IMG/VR virus record: IMGVR_UViG_3300028569_000018
Coordinates: 1-64,000 of that record
From: a virus
Strand: one strand, 5' to 3'
DNA length: 64,000 bases
Shown here: positions 1 to 8,911 of the stretch, one piece after another
Numbering within the stretch: position 1 is the first letter of the stretch
Layout of the letters: each line of letters begins with the position of its first letter
Notes under the pieces: generated by a model
What the model saw: the letters and a program-made list of their open reading frames with translations, nothing else
What the model was told of the DNA's origin: nothing
Database searches by the model: none
Position numbers and translations under genes: made by a program

Positions 1-343
1 ATATGGTATATCACAAATTAGCCAATTTAATAAATTTTACAATTGTACGTTAGTCGCAGCTGCGTCAATTCTTACAAATTCATTTAATGATACATATGTT
101 AATTCAACATTAAATTGTCTATGGAACAATGCTGGGGGACATTCAACTTGGTATCCATTATCTATTATTAAATGTTATTTAAAAGTAGCAAATGTAAATG
201 CAAAATGTGTTTACGCACCAATAGCGACTACAGCAACATTTGTTAAAAATACATATCAAGGAGCTGTTGTACCAGTTGATGGGAATGTAGTACAATCACA
301 ACAAAATACAAGAGATTTGTATGGAAATATAACAATAGGATGA
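1..343 (+). CDS. beta-helix tail fibre/spike paralog, C-terminal part (5' end outside window)
   Basis: Open from base 2 to the TGA at 341-343, about 113 residues. The end aligns with the C-termini of the next two genes: LNCLWNNAGGH, CYLKVANVNAKC, QQNTRDLYGNITIG match LDCQWNNPAGH, CYLKVSNVNAKC and INTRDLYNNILIG of the 340-1608 product. It is therefore the first of at least three tandem paralogs. The stop overlaps the next start as ATGA. Function is inferred from the Asn/Gly/Thr-rich short-repeat composition typical of right-handed beta-helix adhesins. Confidence 0.75.
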   Translation, partial: YGISQISQFNKFYNCTLVAAASILTNSFNDTYVNSTLNCLWNNAGGHSTWYPLSIIKCYLKVANVNAKCVYAPIATTATFVKNTYQGAVVPVDGNVVQSQQNTRDLYGNITIG

Positions 344-1608
344 TACAACAATTAGGATATAATAACCCAGGAAATAATGGACCTTTAGGAATCGCAGATT
401 CGCAAGGGAACTATACATATTATGCTGACTATACTTCGGCTTTAAAAAATGCCAAAGCTGGTGACACGATTGTACAATTTGCAAATATTGTAGAAACAAA
501 ACCAGTTGTTCTTACTTTAAAAAATGGTGTGAACATCAATATGAATGGGTTTACTTATACATCATTATTATTTCCTACTGGAGCTAATAATGCTACACCC
601 GTATTTTTATGGGATGGTAATATTGCTGTAACTTGTACTATAAGTAATGGTTCTTTTAAATCGTCTCATACATCTGCTACAGGTGTGATGGTTTATATAC
701 AAAATGCATCATCAAATATTACAACTAATTGTTATTTTGAAAGCGTTTCTACAAGCTTTAGTAATTTTGTATTACTTCGTAATGTAGGCATATGGACAGG
801 TGGTAAGTTTTATCACTCTGGTTCTCCTGCTGAATATTCTTATGTAAACAGTGGTAGATTAAATAACGCTTATTTAGAATCAGGTTTATATGGTGTAAAC
901 AATGGTGGCTATGTAAATAATTGTATTATATCTGGCGGCCAGGTGGGTGTTGGAGGGGGAGGTTATGTAAATAATTGTATTATGTTAGGTGTATATGGTA
1001 TATATAGTAATAATAGTAGTGGTAAATATAGTAATTGTGTTTCAATATCAACAACAGGTTCTGCTGGATATTTATATGCTGGTTCAGCAGGTATATGTGT
1101 AAATTGTGTTTTCATATCAACAGCAAGTCACGCATTATCTGCTGGGGTAACTACTGTACATAATTCGTTTCTATACTCAACAGCTGCTCCGTGTATAGGT
1201 GGTGGAATGGTCGGTGGTTCAGGGGTAGCTAATAGAACTAATACATTTTGGAATAGCACATTAATATCAACTACAAATTCGGTCTCAGGTTATTGGAGTA
1301 ATCAAGCTATTAATACTAATTCAGGTGCAAGTAATTTTATTAATTGTACTCTAGATTGTCAATGGAATAATCCAGCAGGTCACTGTTTCGTTTCTGATAA
1401 TAGGTATGGTGCTACCGCTGGTAACATAGTTTCAAATTGTTATTTAAAAGTATCAAATGTAAATGCAAAATGTTTACACGCAACACTTCCTTCTCCACTA
1501 TACTTTGTTAATAATATTTTTCAAGGAACACAAAAACCTGTTAGCGATAACATATCCCAACAACAAATTAATACAAGAGATTTATATAATAATATTTTAA
1601 TAGGATGA
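340..1608 (+). CDS. beta-helix tail fibre/spike-like protein, paralog 2
   Basis: 422 residues, rich in Gly, Asn, Ser and Thr with repeated short strands such as YVNNCIISGG and YVNNCIMLGV, as expected for a parallel beta-helix. Residues 1-75 (GNYTYYADYTSA, VQFANIVE, LKNGVNIN) and about the last 80 are shared with the following paralog; the middle is divergent. The ATG overlaps the upstream stop (ATGA) and the gene ends with the same overlap, so the three genes are one translational unit. A host-receptor or glycan-binding role is inference from fold, tandem paralogy and proximity to tail genes. Confidence 0.7.
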   Translation: MIQQLGYNNPGNNGPLGIADSQGNYTYYADYTSALKNAKAGDTIVQFANIVETKPVVLTLKNGVNINMNGFTYTSLLFPTGANNATPVFLWDGNIAVTCTISNGSFKSSHTSATGVMVYIQNASSNITTNCYFESVSTSFSNFVLLRNVGIWTGGKFYHSGSPAEYSYVNSGRLNNAYLESGLYGVNNGGYVNNCIISGGQVGVGGGGYVNNCIMLGVYGIYSNNSSGKYSNCVSISTTGSAGYLYAGSAGICVNCVFISTASHALSAGVTTVHNSFLYSTAAPCIGGGMVGGSGVANRTNTFWNSTLISTTNSVSGYWSNQAINTNSGASNFINCTLDCQWNNPAGHCFVSDNRYGATAGNIVSNCYLKVSNVNAKCLHATLPSPLYFVNNIFQGTQKPVSDNISQQQINTRDLYNNILIG

Positions 1609-2822
1609 TACAACAATTAGGATACGGAGTTAGTGGTAATATAGGAGTACTAGGAATAGTAAATGAGAATGGTAACTATACTTACTATGCTGATTATACA
1701 TCAGCCATGATTGCTGCTAAATCTGGTGATGTAGTTGTACAATTCGCAAATATTGTTGAGAGAAAGCCTATAACTGTCACTTTAAAAAATGGCGTGAACA
1801 TCAACTTAAACGGTTTTACATATACTGTAACCACAACTGGTATTTATAATTTTTCAACAACAGCTGCTATTGTATGTTCAATAACTAATGGCACAATAAC
1901 TGGAGGGATTTTCATTAATAATGCAAGTGCAAACATTACAACTAACTGTACAATTAATGGGGGGGTATTAATATATAATGGAAATTGGAATGGTGGAGTT
2001 ATTAATGGTACATTAACGGGCATACTAGGTAATATTACAATAAACAATGTGTGTGTGAATGGTTATGGTTCATTTGGCCCTAACGGTACAACAATTACAA
2101 TAAATAATTGTATATTTTCTGCAACAGCAACATATGCTGGTGACTTCGGTACTCAAAATGGAGCACGTTTACAATTTAATAGTTGTACATTTATATCATC
2201 AGCAGGGTATGCTTTAGTTGGTGCTAATGGAAGTTTTTTTAGAACATATAATTGTGTGTGTATTTCAAGAGCCAGCGTTTCTCTTGCAGTAGGAACCTCA
2301 GCGCCCGCTGGTGAACATACAAATTTAGTAGCAATATCAACAGCATCATATGCATTACTTAGTATTAATGCTACATATTATAATGTATTCGCATATACAA
2401 CAGGTAATAGTGCATTGGGTGGTAATGGTAGTAATATAATATTTACAGGTAATATTTTTTCTGTTCGCGGTAATGTATTTTATGGTGGGACACTTATTTC
2501 AACAGTTGCTGCATTGATACCAAATACGAACCCAAATGGTGAAACTGCTAGAAACAATTCTTTTATAGGAACAACACTTGATTGTCAGTGGAATAATCGA
2601 GCTGGTTATTGTGTTGTAAATTCAAATATAGTTATAAATTGTTTTTTAAAAACAATTCATAGGAAGGCAAATGCCATCACATCAACACCAAATACAGAAA
2701 ACCCAGTTTCTTGTTATGCGTTTGGCAATACATTTTTAGGAATGGAAAAACCAATAGCTGATAATGTAATTTTAGCACAAAATAATGTCCCAGATTTATA
2801 TGATAATATATTATTAGGTTAA
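1605..2822 (+). CDS. beta-helix tail fibre/spike-like protein, paralog 3
   Basis: 405 residues. The first 20 bases of the gene match those of the 340 gene exactly. The N-terminal cap (GNYTYYADYTSA, VQFANIVERKP, LKNGVNINLNGFTYT) and C-terminal segment (LDCQWNN, NVPDLYDNILLG) are conserved, whereas the helix core has its own series of N-N-C and I-N-N strands. The conserved-end, variable-centre layout suits duplication followed by diversification or recombination of host-recognition surfaces. No catalytic residues of a depolymerase could be assigned by eye. Confidence 0.7.
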   Translation: MIQQLGYGVSGNIGVLGIVNENGNYTYYADYTSAMIAAKSGDVVVQFANIVERKPITVTLKNGVNINLNGFTYTVTTTGIYNFSTTAAIVCSITNGTITGGIFINNASANITTNCTINGGVLIYNGNWNGGVINGTLTGILGNITINNVCVNGYGSFGPNGTTITINNCIFSATATYAGDFGTQNGARLQFNSCTFISSAGYALVGANGSFFRTYNCVCISRASVSLAVGTSAPAGEHTNLVAISTASYALLSINATYYNVFAYTTGNSALGGNGSNIIFTGNIFSVRGNVFYGGTLISTVAALIPNTNPNGETARNNSFIGTTLDCQWNNRAGYCVVNSNIVINCFLKTIHRKANAITSTPNTENPVSCYAFGNTFLGMEKPIADNVILAQNNVPDLYDNILLG

Positions 2823-2850
2823 AATTTTACAGACAAAATAAAAAAAGCTA

Positions 2851-2858
2851 ATATTTAT
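2851..2858 (+). promoter_or_regulatory. late-type box ATATTTAT
   Basis: ATATTTAT followed by an AT-only stretch, 15 nt before the start at 2874. It is the first of a recurrent single-box element found ahead of virion genes and homing endonucleases. Confidence 0.5.
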
Positions 2859-2873
2859 ATATAAATATAATTT

Positions 2874-3146
2874 ATGTCAGAAAATATTCAACAAATTGTA
2901 GTACAAATTACTTCAGCTCCGTTCGTTAGAGCACTTGCTCAATATGGTAATGCGTTACTTCCAAGCTCACAACAAGAAATACCTTATGATACATTAACAG
3001 ATGAAGAAAAGGCTATTTGGGATGCTTTTATAGTAATGATAGAAAACAGATACAACGCTAATGATGTTATTTCTACAGAATTTGCAGCAGTAACAAAACG
3101 TTTAGAGGAATTACAAGCAATGATTGGTCAAAATCAACCAGTATAA
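2874..3146 (+). CDS. small virion-region protein, unknown
   Basis: 90 residues, acidic, predicted mostly helical, with a charged coiled-coil-like C-terminus (FAAVTKRLEELQAMIG). It sits between the fibre genes and a small beta-domain protein and has its own late-type box. No family recognised; an accessory tail or fibre role is only suggested by position. Confidence 0.6.
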   Translation: MSENIQQIVVQITSAPFVRALAQYGNALLPSSQQEIPYDTLTDEEKAIWDAFIVMIENRYNANDVISTEFAAVTKRLEELQAMIGQNQPV

Positions 3147-3157
3147 ATTAATTAAAA

Positions 3158-3496
3158 ATGCCAACATTAGGATTCGGCACGCCACCAAACATTCAAAGCC
3201 CGGTAGATAGTGATAATATCAATTATTACGCCAAAACTGGTACATTGTCCGTGTTACAAGTTCTTGATTTTCCATCAACATCGGCACAGAATTCCAGCGA
3301 TATCACGGTACCCGTAACCGGTGCGGTATTAAATGATATTGTTTTATTAGGTGTACCTAATGGTTCTACATTAAGTAATAGTTGTTTTACCGCTTGGGTG
3401 AGTGCAAGTAATGTAGTAACAATTAGATTTAATAATTACTCATCAGGTCCTCTAGACCCAGCATCCGGAACATTTAAAGTGCGTGTATTAAAATAA
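3158..3496 (+). CDS. small beta-sandwich structural protein (fibre tip or decoration-like)
   Basis: 112 residues. The segment from about residue 45 (DITVPVTGAVLNDIVLLGVP, FTAWVSASNVVTIRFNN, DPASGTFKVRVL) matches in pattern a small domain common in phage fibre and decoration proteins: V-x-G-A-x-x-x-D-x-V-x-L-G, then Y/W-V-S-A-x-x-x-V-T-x-R. It starts 11 nt after the previous stop. The assignment rests on remembered family pattern, so the exact role (fibre tip or capsid decoration) is open. Confidence 0.6.
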   Translation: MPTLGFGTPPNIQSPVDSDNINYYAKTGTLSVLQVLDFPSTSAQNSSDITVPVTGAVLNDIVLLGVPNGSTLSNSCFTAWVSASNVVTIRFNNYSSGPLDPASGTFKVRVLK

Positions 3497-3504
3497 TATT
3501 TCCT

Positions 3505-3512
3505 ATATTTAT
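3505..3512 (+). promoter_or_regulatory. late-type box ATATTTAT
   Basis: Box lies 22 nt before the start at 3535 in the gap after the 3496 stop. Confidence 0.5.
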
Positions 3513-3534
3513 ATAAAATAAAAACGTTACAATT

Positions 3535-3807
3535 ATGTCAGCAGTTACGAAAATCAAACCAGAAGAATTAACTACTCTCCAATCATTACAACAAGCCTAC
3601 TCAGATATCACTGCTAAGTTCGGACAGATTAAGGTGGAGCGTTTAATGATTCAGACTCAAGACGAAAGACTTGTTGCTTTAGAAGATTCTTTAGAAACAC
3701 AATTTAAAGATAATCAAGCAAAGGAATCTGAATTCTTAAAATCTTTAGAATCTACATACGGTAAGGTATCGGTGAATATTGAAACCGGAGAAATTACGAC
3801 TCTATAA
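3535..3807 (+). CDS. small coiled-coil protein upstream of sheath
   Basis: 90 residues, almost wholly helical, heptad-like from residue 10 to 70 (LQSLQQAYSDITAKFGQIKV, LVALEDSLETQF), ending in a conserved-looking YGKVSVNIETGEIT. Similar small coiled-coil ORFs with a G-x-x-x-N-x-E-T-G-E tail occur in many T4-like marine phages (family memory). Function unknown; position just before the sheath gene suggests a tail-associated or chaperone role. Confidence 0.6.
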   Translation: MSAVTKIKPEELTTLQSLQQAYSDITAKFGQIKVERLMIQTQDERLVALEDSLETQFKDNQAKESEFLKSLESTYGKVSVNIETGEITTL

Positions 3808-3827
3808 TATTTTCAATATTTTATGCC

Positions 3828-3835
3828 ATATTTAT
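3828..3835 (+). promoter_or_regulatory. late-type box ATATTTAT
   Basis: Box lies 51 nt upstream of the sheath start at 3887, in the 79-nt gap after 3807; the longest leader among the virion genes. Confidence 0.45.
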
Positions 3836-3886
3836 ATGTAAGATATTCTCATACATAATTATATCTAACAATATAAAATCTAAACA

Positions 3887-6385
3887 ATGGCAGAAAAAAC
3901 AGTATCCGCTGGGGTATTTACCAATGAAAAGGACCTTTCATTCTTACCACAGGGAGTAGCACAAATAGGTGCTGCAGTAATTGGCCCTACAATTAAAGGA
4001 CCCGCTTTTATCCCAACTATCGTCGAATCGTATAACGATTTCGTACAAAAATTCGGCGATACGACTCCGGATTCATACGTACCGTATACCATTAAAGACT
4101 ATTTAAAGAACTCAGGTAGAGTTACGGTAGTACGTACTTTATTCGAAAACGGGTACAAAATGGATGCCCCGGTAGGTATAGTATTGTCTGGTTCGTATGG
4201 TAAGAAATTAATGGCCGTATTGCATCCTACGCAGATGATTACAAATGAGGCAGCGTATTCATATACCACACCGACATTATCGGTGTTTGAGAAATCAACC
4301 GTAACAACCAATTGGAACCTAGGAGTTTCCGGGTCATTAACGGGGTCATTAGGGAACTTTGTACTGTCTATATCAGGTAGTGCACAGGCAGAAAAAAATA
4401 CGACTGCAAATGTATACTCCGCCAGTTTAGTGTCAACGAATGCTAGCTACTTATCTAAAATATTACCACTTAATCCTAAATCATACACGGCGCCTGCATA
4501 CTTATATAATTTATATGGTAATGCAATTGCATCGGCATTAGCCGCTGATTCGGGTTCTGTAGTATCAGTGATATCAGGTTCATCAAATAGCTGGGACTTT
4601 GCTCAAGATGCTTCGTATGCAACTACTCCGTGGATTACATCACAAAAGACGAACGGGAACATCAAGAAAGAACTAGTACGATTCAGTACATTATCAGATG
4701 GTACAGCGGTAAATTATGAGGTAAAAGTTGCGATTGCTGATATCAAAGCAGCGGGCACAGTTCCTGGTTCAACCTATGGTTCATTTACAGTAATTGTAAG
4801 AGCTGTCGACCAAAGTGCTATTCAAGGAAGTCCATTCACGACAGGTGATGATTCCGATAGCAGACCTAATATATTAGAATTGTTTGATAATGTTAACCTA
4901 GACCCGACGTCGACAAATTATATAGCTCGTAGAATTGGTGATAGATATGTTACAATTGATGCTAACGGAAAAATAACTTATTCCGGTGATTATCCGAATA
5001 ACTCTAAATATATTAGAGTAGTAGCTGACGACGATGTGATAAACGCAGTGAACTCAGCAACTCTAGTACCGTTTGGATTTAGAGCTCTAGTAGCGCCGGT
5101 ACCGGTAGGATTTGTAAGTGGAAGTGATGGAGTAGTTACTATACCAGCAGCATCATATGTAACTGACCAAATAGTAGCGAACTCGTACAGCAAACGTAAG
5201 TATTATGGGTTTGATTTTAGCTTATCAACTACAGATAACTTAAATTATCTAGCACCACTTCCAGTTACCGAAGTACAGACAACAGGTTCTAACGCGGATT
5301 TCTATTTAGGAGATTATTCACAGAATGCTAGTGCGGGCACGTACACAGGGTCGATAGACCTTAGCACAAGTACAGTACTTGATACCCGTAAGTTTATAGT
5401 TCCGTTCCAAGGAGGTTTTGATGGTACATATCCGAACATACGAAAACTAAACGGTTCTAGTATTGAAGCGGCGAATATGCAAGGATTTAATTTATCCGCA
5501 GCAACATCAGCCGGTTATTTGGCATATAAAAAATGTGTTGATGCAGTAAGTAACCCGGATGAATTTGATATCAATATGCTTGTATTACCGGGAACTAACT
5601 ATAATGAACATCCGTTGATTTTGAACTATGCGATGGACTTAGCTCTTGATAGAGGTGATACATTTATTGTTCTAGACGCGGTTGGCCTACCAGGAACGGG
5701 TGCGGTAGCTGCGACTGTGTTATCAGAAGCAGTAAATGCTGTTAATCCAATTGATAATAACTACGCGGCGACTTATTGGCCATGGGTTAAGATACTAGAT
5801 GCCGGAATTAATAGACCAGTATGGGTACCAACCGCAGCGGTGTTGCCAGGTGTGATAGCATTTAGTGATAAGGTAGCAGCTGAATGGTATGCACCAGCCG
5901 GATTAAATAGAGGCGGTATTACATCAGTAATTGATGCATGGACTCGTCTAACTCAAGATGAGAGAGATACTTTATATCAAGCCAGAATTAATCCGATTGC
6001 AACATTCCCGGGACAAGGCGTATGTGTATGGGGTCAGAAAACTCTTCAAGCTAAGCCTAGTGCATTAGATAGAGTAAATGTTCGTAGATTGTTGATAGCC
6101 GTTAAGAAATATATCGCATCAGCAACCAAATATTTGGTATTCGAAAATAATACTGCCGCAACACGTAACCGATTCTTAAATATTGTGAATCCGTATATGA
6201 GCTCAGTACAACAACGTCAAGGTTTGTATTCGTTTAAAGTTGTAATGGATGAGTCAAACAATACACCGGACGTAATTGACCGTAATATTATGTATGGACA
6301 GATATTCTTGCAACCAGCAAAGGCTGCCGAGTTTATCATTATAGACTTTAATATTCAACCCACAGGTGCTTCCTTCACCCAGTAA
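3887..6385 (+). CDS. contractile tail sheath protein (gp18-like)
   Basis: 832 residues. The N-terminus (KTVSAGVFTNEKDLSFLPQG, then AAVIGPTIKGPAFIPTIVES) and C-terminal domain (VNVRRLLIAVKKYIASATKY, FENN, NRFLNIVNPYM, QRQGLYSFKVVMDESNNTPD, IIDFNIQPTGASF) are classic phage sheath signatures. The protein polymerises around the tail tube and contracts on infection. It is longer than T4 gp18 (659 residues), with the excess in the middle (about 130-470), where extra surface domains usually sit. It is expressed from an upstream late-type box and followed by a hairpin that overlaps the next gene's leader. Confidence 0.93.
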   Translation: MAEKTVSAGVFTNEKDLSFLPQGVAQIGAAVIGPTIKGPAFIPTIVESYNDFVQKFGDTTPDSYVPYTIKDYLKNSGRVTVVRTLFENGYKMDAPVGIVLSGSYGKKLMAVLHPTQMITNEAAYSYTTPTLSVFEKSTVTTNWNLGVSGSLTGSLGNFVLSISGSAQAEKNTTANVYSASLVSTNASYLSKILPLNPKSYTAPAYLYNLYGNAIASALAADSGSVVSVISGSSNSWDFAQDASYATTPWITSQKTNGNIKKELVRFSTLSDGTAVNYEVKVAIADIKAAGTVPGSTYGSFTVIVRAVDQSAIQGSPFTTGDDSDSRPNILELFDNVNLDPTSTNYIARRIGDRYVTIDANGKITYSGDYPNNSKYIRVVADDDVINAVNSATLVPFGFRALVAPVPVGFVSGSDGVVTIPAASYVTDQIVANSYSKRKYYGFDFSLSTTDNLNYLAPLPVTEVQTTGSNADFYLGDYSQNASAGTYTGSIDLSTSTVLDTRKFIVPFQGGFDGTYPNIRKLNGSSIEAANMQGFNLSAATSAGYLAYKKCVDAVSNPDEFDINMLVLPGTNYNEHPLILNYAMDLALDRGDTFIVLDAVGLPGTGAVAATVLSEAVNAVNPIDNNYAATYWPWVKILDAGINRPVWVPTAAVLPGVIAFSDKVAAEWYAPAGLNRGGITSVIDAWTRLTQDERDTLYQARINPIATFPGQGVCVWGQKTLQAKPSALDRVNVRRLLIAVKKYIASATKYLVFENNTAATRNRFLNIVNPYMSSVQQRQGLYSFKVVMDESNNTPDVIDRNIMYGQIFLQPAKAAEFIIIDFNIQPTGASFTQ

Positions 6386-6416
6386 AACGTAACTTAAAAT
6401 CATTTAAGATAAAAGT

Positions 6417-6446
6417 CCTCTATATTTATAGTATAGGGGATTTTTT
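6417..6446 (+). terminator. hairpin plus T-run after sheath gene
   Basis: CCTCTATA (6417-6424) pairs with TATAGGGG (6432-6439), followed by a run of six T. The hairpin contains the ATATTTAT box of the next gene, and the T-run abuts the endonuclease ATG at 6447, so termination of sheath mRNA and the endonuclease promoter overlap. Confidence 0.5.
6422..6429 (+). promoter_or_regulatory. late-type box ATATTTAT inside the sheath terminator
   Basis: Box ends 17 nt before the homing endonuclease start at 6447 and occupies the loop and one arm of the hairpin. Confidence 0.45.
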
Positions 6447-7304
6447 ATGAAAGAAACGTCAAATTGTGTGAATTGTCTATCCGAATTTACTTGGTATAAG
6501 TACGACCATAAACCGGATAAAAAGTATTGTAGTATCGGCTGTTATATGTCCCATAAGAAATTACTTAATCTAGAACACAACCGGATAACAAAGGTGTGTA
6601 AATTTTGTGCGGCTGAATTTAGTGTTGCTGATAGTGTTAATTGTAATAAACGTGAATTTTGTAGTAAGCAATGCATGTATGATAACCGTAAACATTCGAG
6701 TCATCATATTATACCATGTAATAATTGCGGCGAACCTATTAGTGATTATAAAATTAAAACTACAAGAATGTTCTGTTCACCAGAATGTCAACGTTCTAGC
6801 ATTTGGAGAAGCGAATTAAGTCGTGACCAAATGTTGTACAATAATCCAATGAATGACCCAGCAAAAATTCAAAAAATCAAGGACACCAAAATGGCTAAGT
6901 ATGGTAATCCGAGCTACAATAATCCGGAAAAAAATGTCGAAACCATGATTGCTAAATACGGTGTTAAGTATGCGTTTGATTTACATCCTAGCAATGGTCA
7001 TAGGATATCTAAGCCGCAAAGACTTCAATTTAAAAAGGTATTGGAGCGATATCCCGACGCTATTCTTGAACACTATCTACCAGACGTGCATATTTCGGTT
7101 GATATTTACATACCGTCTCTTAAGAAAATAGTCGAGGTGTATGGTGATTATTGGCATTGTAACCCGAATATATTTTCAAAAGATATGTATCATAATCAAT
7201 TGCATATGACAGCGAACACCAAATGGGAAATTGATTCGATAAGAAAAAAAAAATTAGAATCTGCAGGATACACTGTAGATGTGGTTTGGGAGTCAGAAAT
7301 TTAA
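6447..7304 (+). CDS. EDxHD/Vsr-like homing endonuclease with zinc fingers
   Basis: 285 residues. The N-terminal half has CxxC-type zinc-finger pairs (CVNCLSEF, CKFCAAEF, CNNCGEP, CSPEC). The middle has the NUMOD-like sequence NNPMNDPAKIQKIK. The C-terminal nuclease domain (about 185-285) carries IVEVYGDYWHCNP and ends GYTVDVVWESEI, matching the Vsr-related EDxHD homing endonuclease family. It is free-standing between the sheath gene and a membrane-protein pair and probably spreads into cognate genomes lacking it. It has its own box and a strong terminator, so it is a self-contained transcription unit. Confidence 0.85.
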   Translation: MKETSNCVNCLSEFTWYKYDHKPDKKYCSIGCYMSHKKLLNLEHNRITKVCKFCAAEFSVADSVNCNKREFCSKQCMYDNRKHSSHHIIPCNNCGEPISDYKIKTTRMFCSPECQRSSIWRSELSRDQMLYNNPMNDPAKIQKIKDTKMAKYGNPSYNNPEKNVETMIAKYGVKYAFDLHPSNGHRISKPQRLQFKKVLERYPDAILEHYLPDVHISVDIYIPSLKKIVEVYGDYWHCNPNIFSKDMYHNQLHMTANTKWEIDSIRKKKLESAGYTVDVVWESEI

Positions 7305-7314
7305 TCAAAAAGAG

Positions 7315-7336
7315 AATAGGGCTTCGGCCCTATTTT
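7315..7336 (+). terminator. intrinsic terminator with UUCG loop
   Basis: AATAGGGC (7315-7322), loop TTCG, GCCCTATT (7327-7334): a perfect 8-bp stem with a stable tetraloop followed by TTC. It closes the endonuclease gene and insulates the next unit. Confidence 0.75.
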
Positions 7337-7402
7337 CATGTGCGGTAATAGCACTCATTTAAGAGCATATAATACATTTGTATAATTTGATATACATAAT
7401 TT

Positions 7403-7410
7403 ATATTTAT
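7403..7410 (+). promoter_or_regulatory. late-type box ATATTTAT
   Basis: TTATATTTATTAGTATAA, 20 nt before the start at 7431; same extended form (TTATTAGTAT) as the boxes near 10293 and 30841. Confidence 0.5.
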
Positions 7411-7430
7411 TAGTATAACGCTTTCTAAGA

Positions 7431-7889
7431 ATGAAACTAACTATAATCTTGATGGTAATTAGTGCAATGCTAGTAATTATTGCTGGTATGTGTAAGGCAT
7501 TTGGTGATACAATTCAATTCCATTTTCCATTCTCTAAACTAAGTCAGTTAGGTGATTGGTGGAATCCACGCGAAAGCTGGAAATTAAAATATAGTAAAGC
7601 GATGACCCTAACGAAAAAAGCGTGGTGGTATATTGGATTACATACACCGACCTATGATGAGAGGTTTCCATTTAGTACCACTATATTAGTTGCATTAACA
7701 GACGCGTGGCATTTCTGGGGCATGATTCATAACTCCACATTACTAGGCTCAGGTATAGCATTTGGCGCGGCTCTACCATACTTACTTAATTTAAGTAATC
7801 TATATTTATTACTAGTAATACCATTGTATATGGTGTTCGCATTAACATTTCACGTATTTTTTCATAACATATTACCGAACAAAAAATGA
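7431..7889 (+). CDS. integral membrane protein of a phage/Bacteroidota family
   Basis: 152 residues. Residues 1-20 form a hydrophobic N-terminal segment; a second hydrophobic block spans about 105-143. Between them lie WWNPRESWKLKY and FPFSTTILVALTDAWHFWGM, motifs I associate with short membrane proteins found in Bacteroidota and their phages. Stop and next start overlap (ATGA), so it is co-translated with another membrane protein. Function unknown; an envelope, holin-like or superinfection role is possible but not shown. Confidence 0.65.
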   Translation: MKLTIILMVISAMLVIIAGMCKAFGDTIQFHFPFSKLSQLGDWWNPRESWKLKYSKAMTLTKKAWWYIGLHTPTYDERFPFSTTILVALTDAWHFWGMIHNSTLLGSGIAFGAALPYLLNLSNLYLLLVIPLYMVFALTFHVFFHNILPNKK

Positions 7890-8173
7890 GCAAAGTTAAA
7901 GATTGGTATGACAGTTTGCAACCATCCACACAAGTAAAACTATTACAATGGGTGGGTTATCCACTATTATTTTTAATATTTATAATTCCAGGATTAATTT
8001 ACTGGACTACACCTTCTCTTTATAATGATGGGAGACATGAGTGGATGATGTGGTGGACAATAGTTACAGCTTCTACATTTGTCGCTGTAGGTATAGGCTA
8101 TTTTGTAATTTATAGGAATGTTAAAGAAGCAATTGAATTAAAAAAATGGAGAAAAGAACATCCAGCACCATGA
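7886..8173 (+). CDS. small two-TM membrane protein
   Basis: 95 residues with two hydrophobic segments, about 26-44 (YPLLFLIFIIPGLIYW) and 55-75 (IVTASTFVAVGIGYFVIY), and a basic tail (LKKWRKEHP). It overlaps the preceding membrane protein gene by 4 nt. Two TMs and a charged tail are compatible with a holin or spanin partner, but nothing in the sequence proves lysis function. Confidence 0.6.
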   Translation: MSKVKDWYDSLQPSTQVKLLQWVGYPLLFLIFIIPGLIYWTTPSLYNDGRHEWMMWWTIVTASTFVAVGIGYFVIYRNVKEAIELKKWRKEHPAP

Positions 8174-8203
8174 AATTAGACATCAAGATTTTAAATATAT
8201 TAT

Positions 8204-8512
8204 ATGCATAAGTTTACATTTACCTATTACGGTTGGATTCCATCATACAGAGATTTTGACCAAGACGATTATGAGTGTTCTGCAAAGACAATGCAAGACG
8301 CTTGGGCAGATTTTAATAAGCACGTTAAATTCGTTAAAAGTGCCGCTCTTACTCATATTGATGGAAAAGCCGTTAAGAAAGACAATTTACCGGTACCAAC
8401 TCAAGAAGGGAAATTATCGTTGGATATTAAGAAGCTCGTTCGGGAAGAAGTTAAGAAGGCTATCAATGAGGATGCTACTTCATTTGTAAAAACATTCAAA
8501 CAACCTAATTAA
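8204..8512 (+). CDS. small protein with C-terminal copy of the REEVKKxI tag
   Basis: 102 residues. The first ~65 form a small mixed domain (FTFTYYGWIPSYRDF, ADFNKHVKFV). Residues about 76-95 (LDIKKLVREEVKKAINED) are the helical tag that other genes downstream carry at their N-terminus, so here the tag is near the C-terminus. The next gene starts 6 nt downstream and begins with the N-terminal form. A virion-internal role is inference. Confidence 0.6.
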   Translation: MHKFTFTYYGWIPSYRDFDQDDYECSAKTMQDAWADFNKHVKFVKSAALTHIDGKAVKKDNLPVPTQEGKLSLDIKKLVREEVKKAINEDATSFVKTFKQPN

Positions 8513-8518
8513 CACAAT

Positions 8519-8905
8519 ATGAAAATATCACAATTCAAGAAACTTATAAACGAAGAAATCAGAACCGTTCTAAAAGAACAAGAAGCTTCTGATGCAATGG
8601 CCGCGATAGAACATATTAAGGCCGCAGTGAAAGATTTATCAGGCTCTACAATCGCACAAGAAGATGCCGTGCTTCAACATTTAATGGCTAAATATACAGG
8701 TCTATTAGGTAAGATTACTTCTTACATAAAGACGAAGTATAAAGTAGAAGATGAGCCGGTTGATGATACACAACAAGATGTGAGCCCGGAAGCTTCGGGT
8801 CAACGTCAAGTACCTAAAACTCAACCATCTAAGCAACACGCTCCGGTTAAGAAAGCGCCTAGTACACCAACATCAGGGGCGCCTGACTACTCTAAATCAG
8901 TATAG
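8519..8905 (+). CDS. tagged small protein, candidate packaged/internal virion protein
   Basis: 128 residues beginning KISQFKKLINEEIRTVLKEQ, the long form of the shared tag; the I/L-x-x-E end is where a T4 gp21-like protease might cut. Residues 20-75 are helical and alanine-rich; from about 78 the chain is Pro/Gln/Lys-rich and probably disordered. No enzyme motif is seen. Confidence 0.6.
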   Translation: MKISQFKKLINEEIRTVLKEQEASDAMAAIEHIKAAVKDLSGSTIAQEDAVLQHLMAKYTGLLGKITSYIKTKYKVEDEPVDDTQQDVSPEASGQRQVPKTQPSKQHAPVKKAPSTPTSGAPDYSKSV

Positions 8906-8911
8906 TTTATT

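Noticed and set aside
1844-2047. Minus-strand ORFs throughout the window (for example 1844-2047, 16808-17221, 20383-21069, 40037-40507)
   Set aside because: All lie antisense to well-supported + strand genes and show no recognisable protein features; they reflect AT-rich codon usage.
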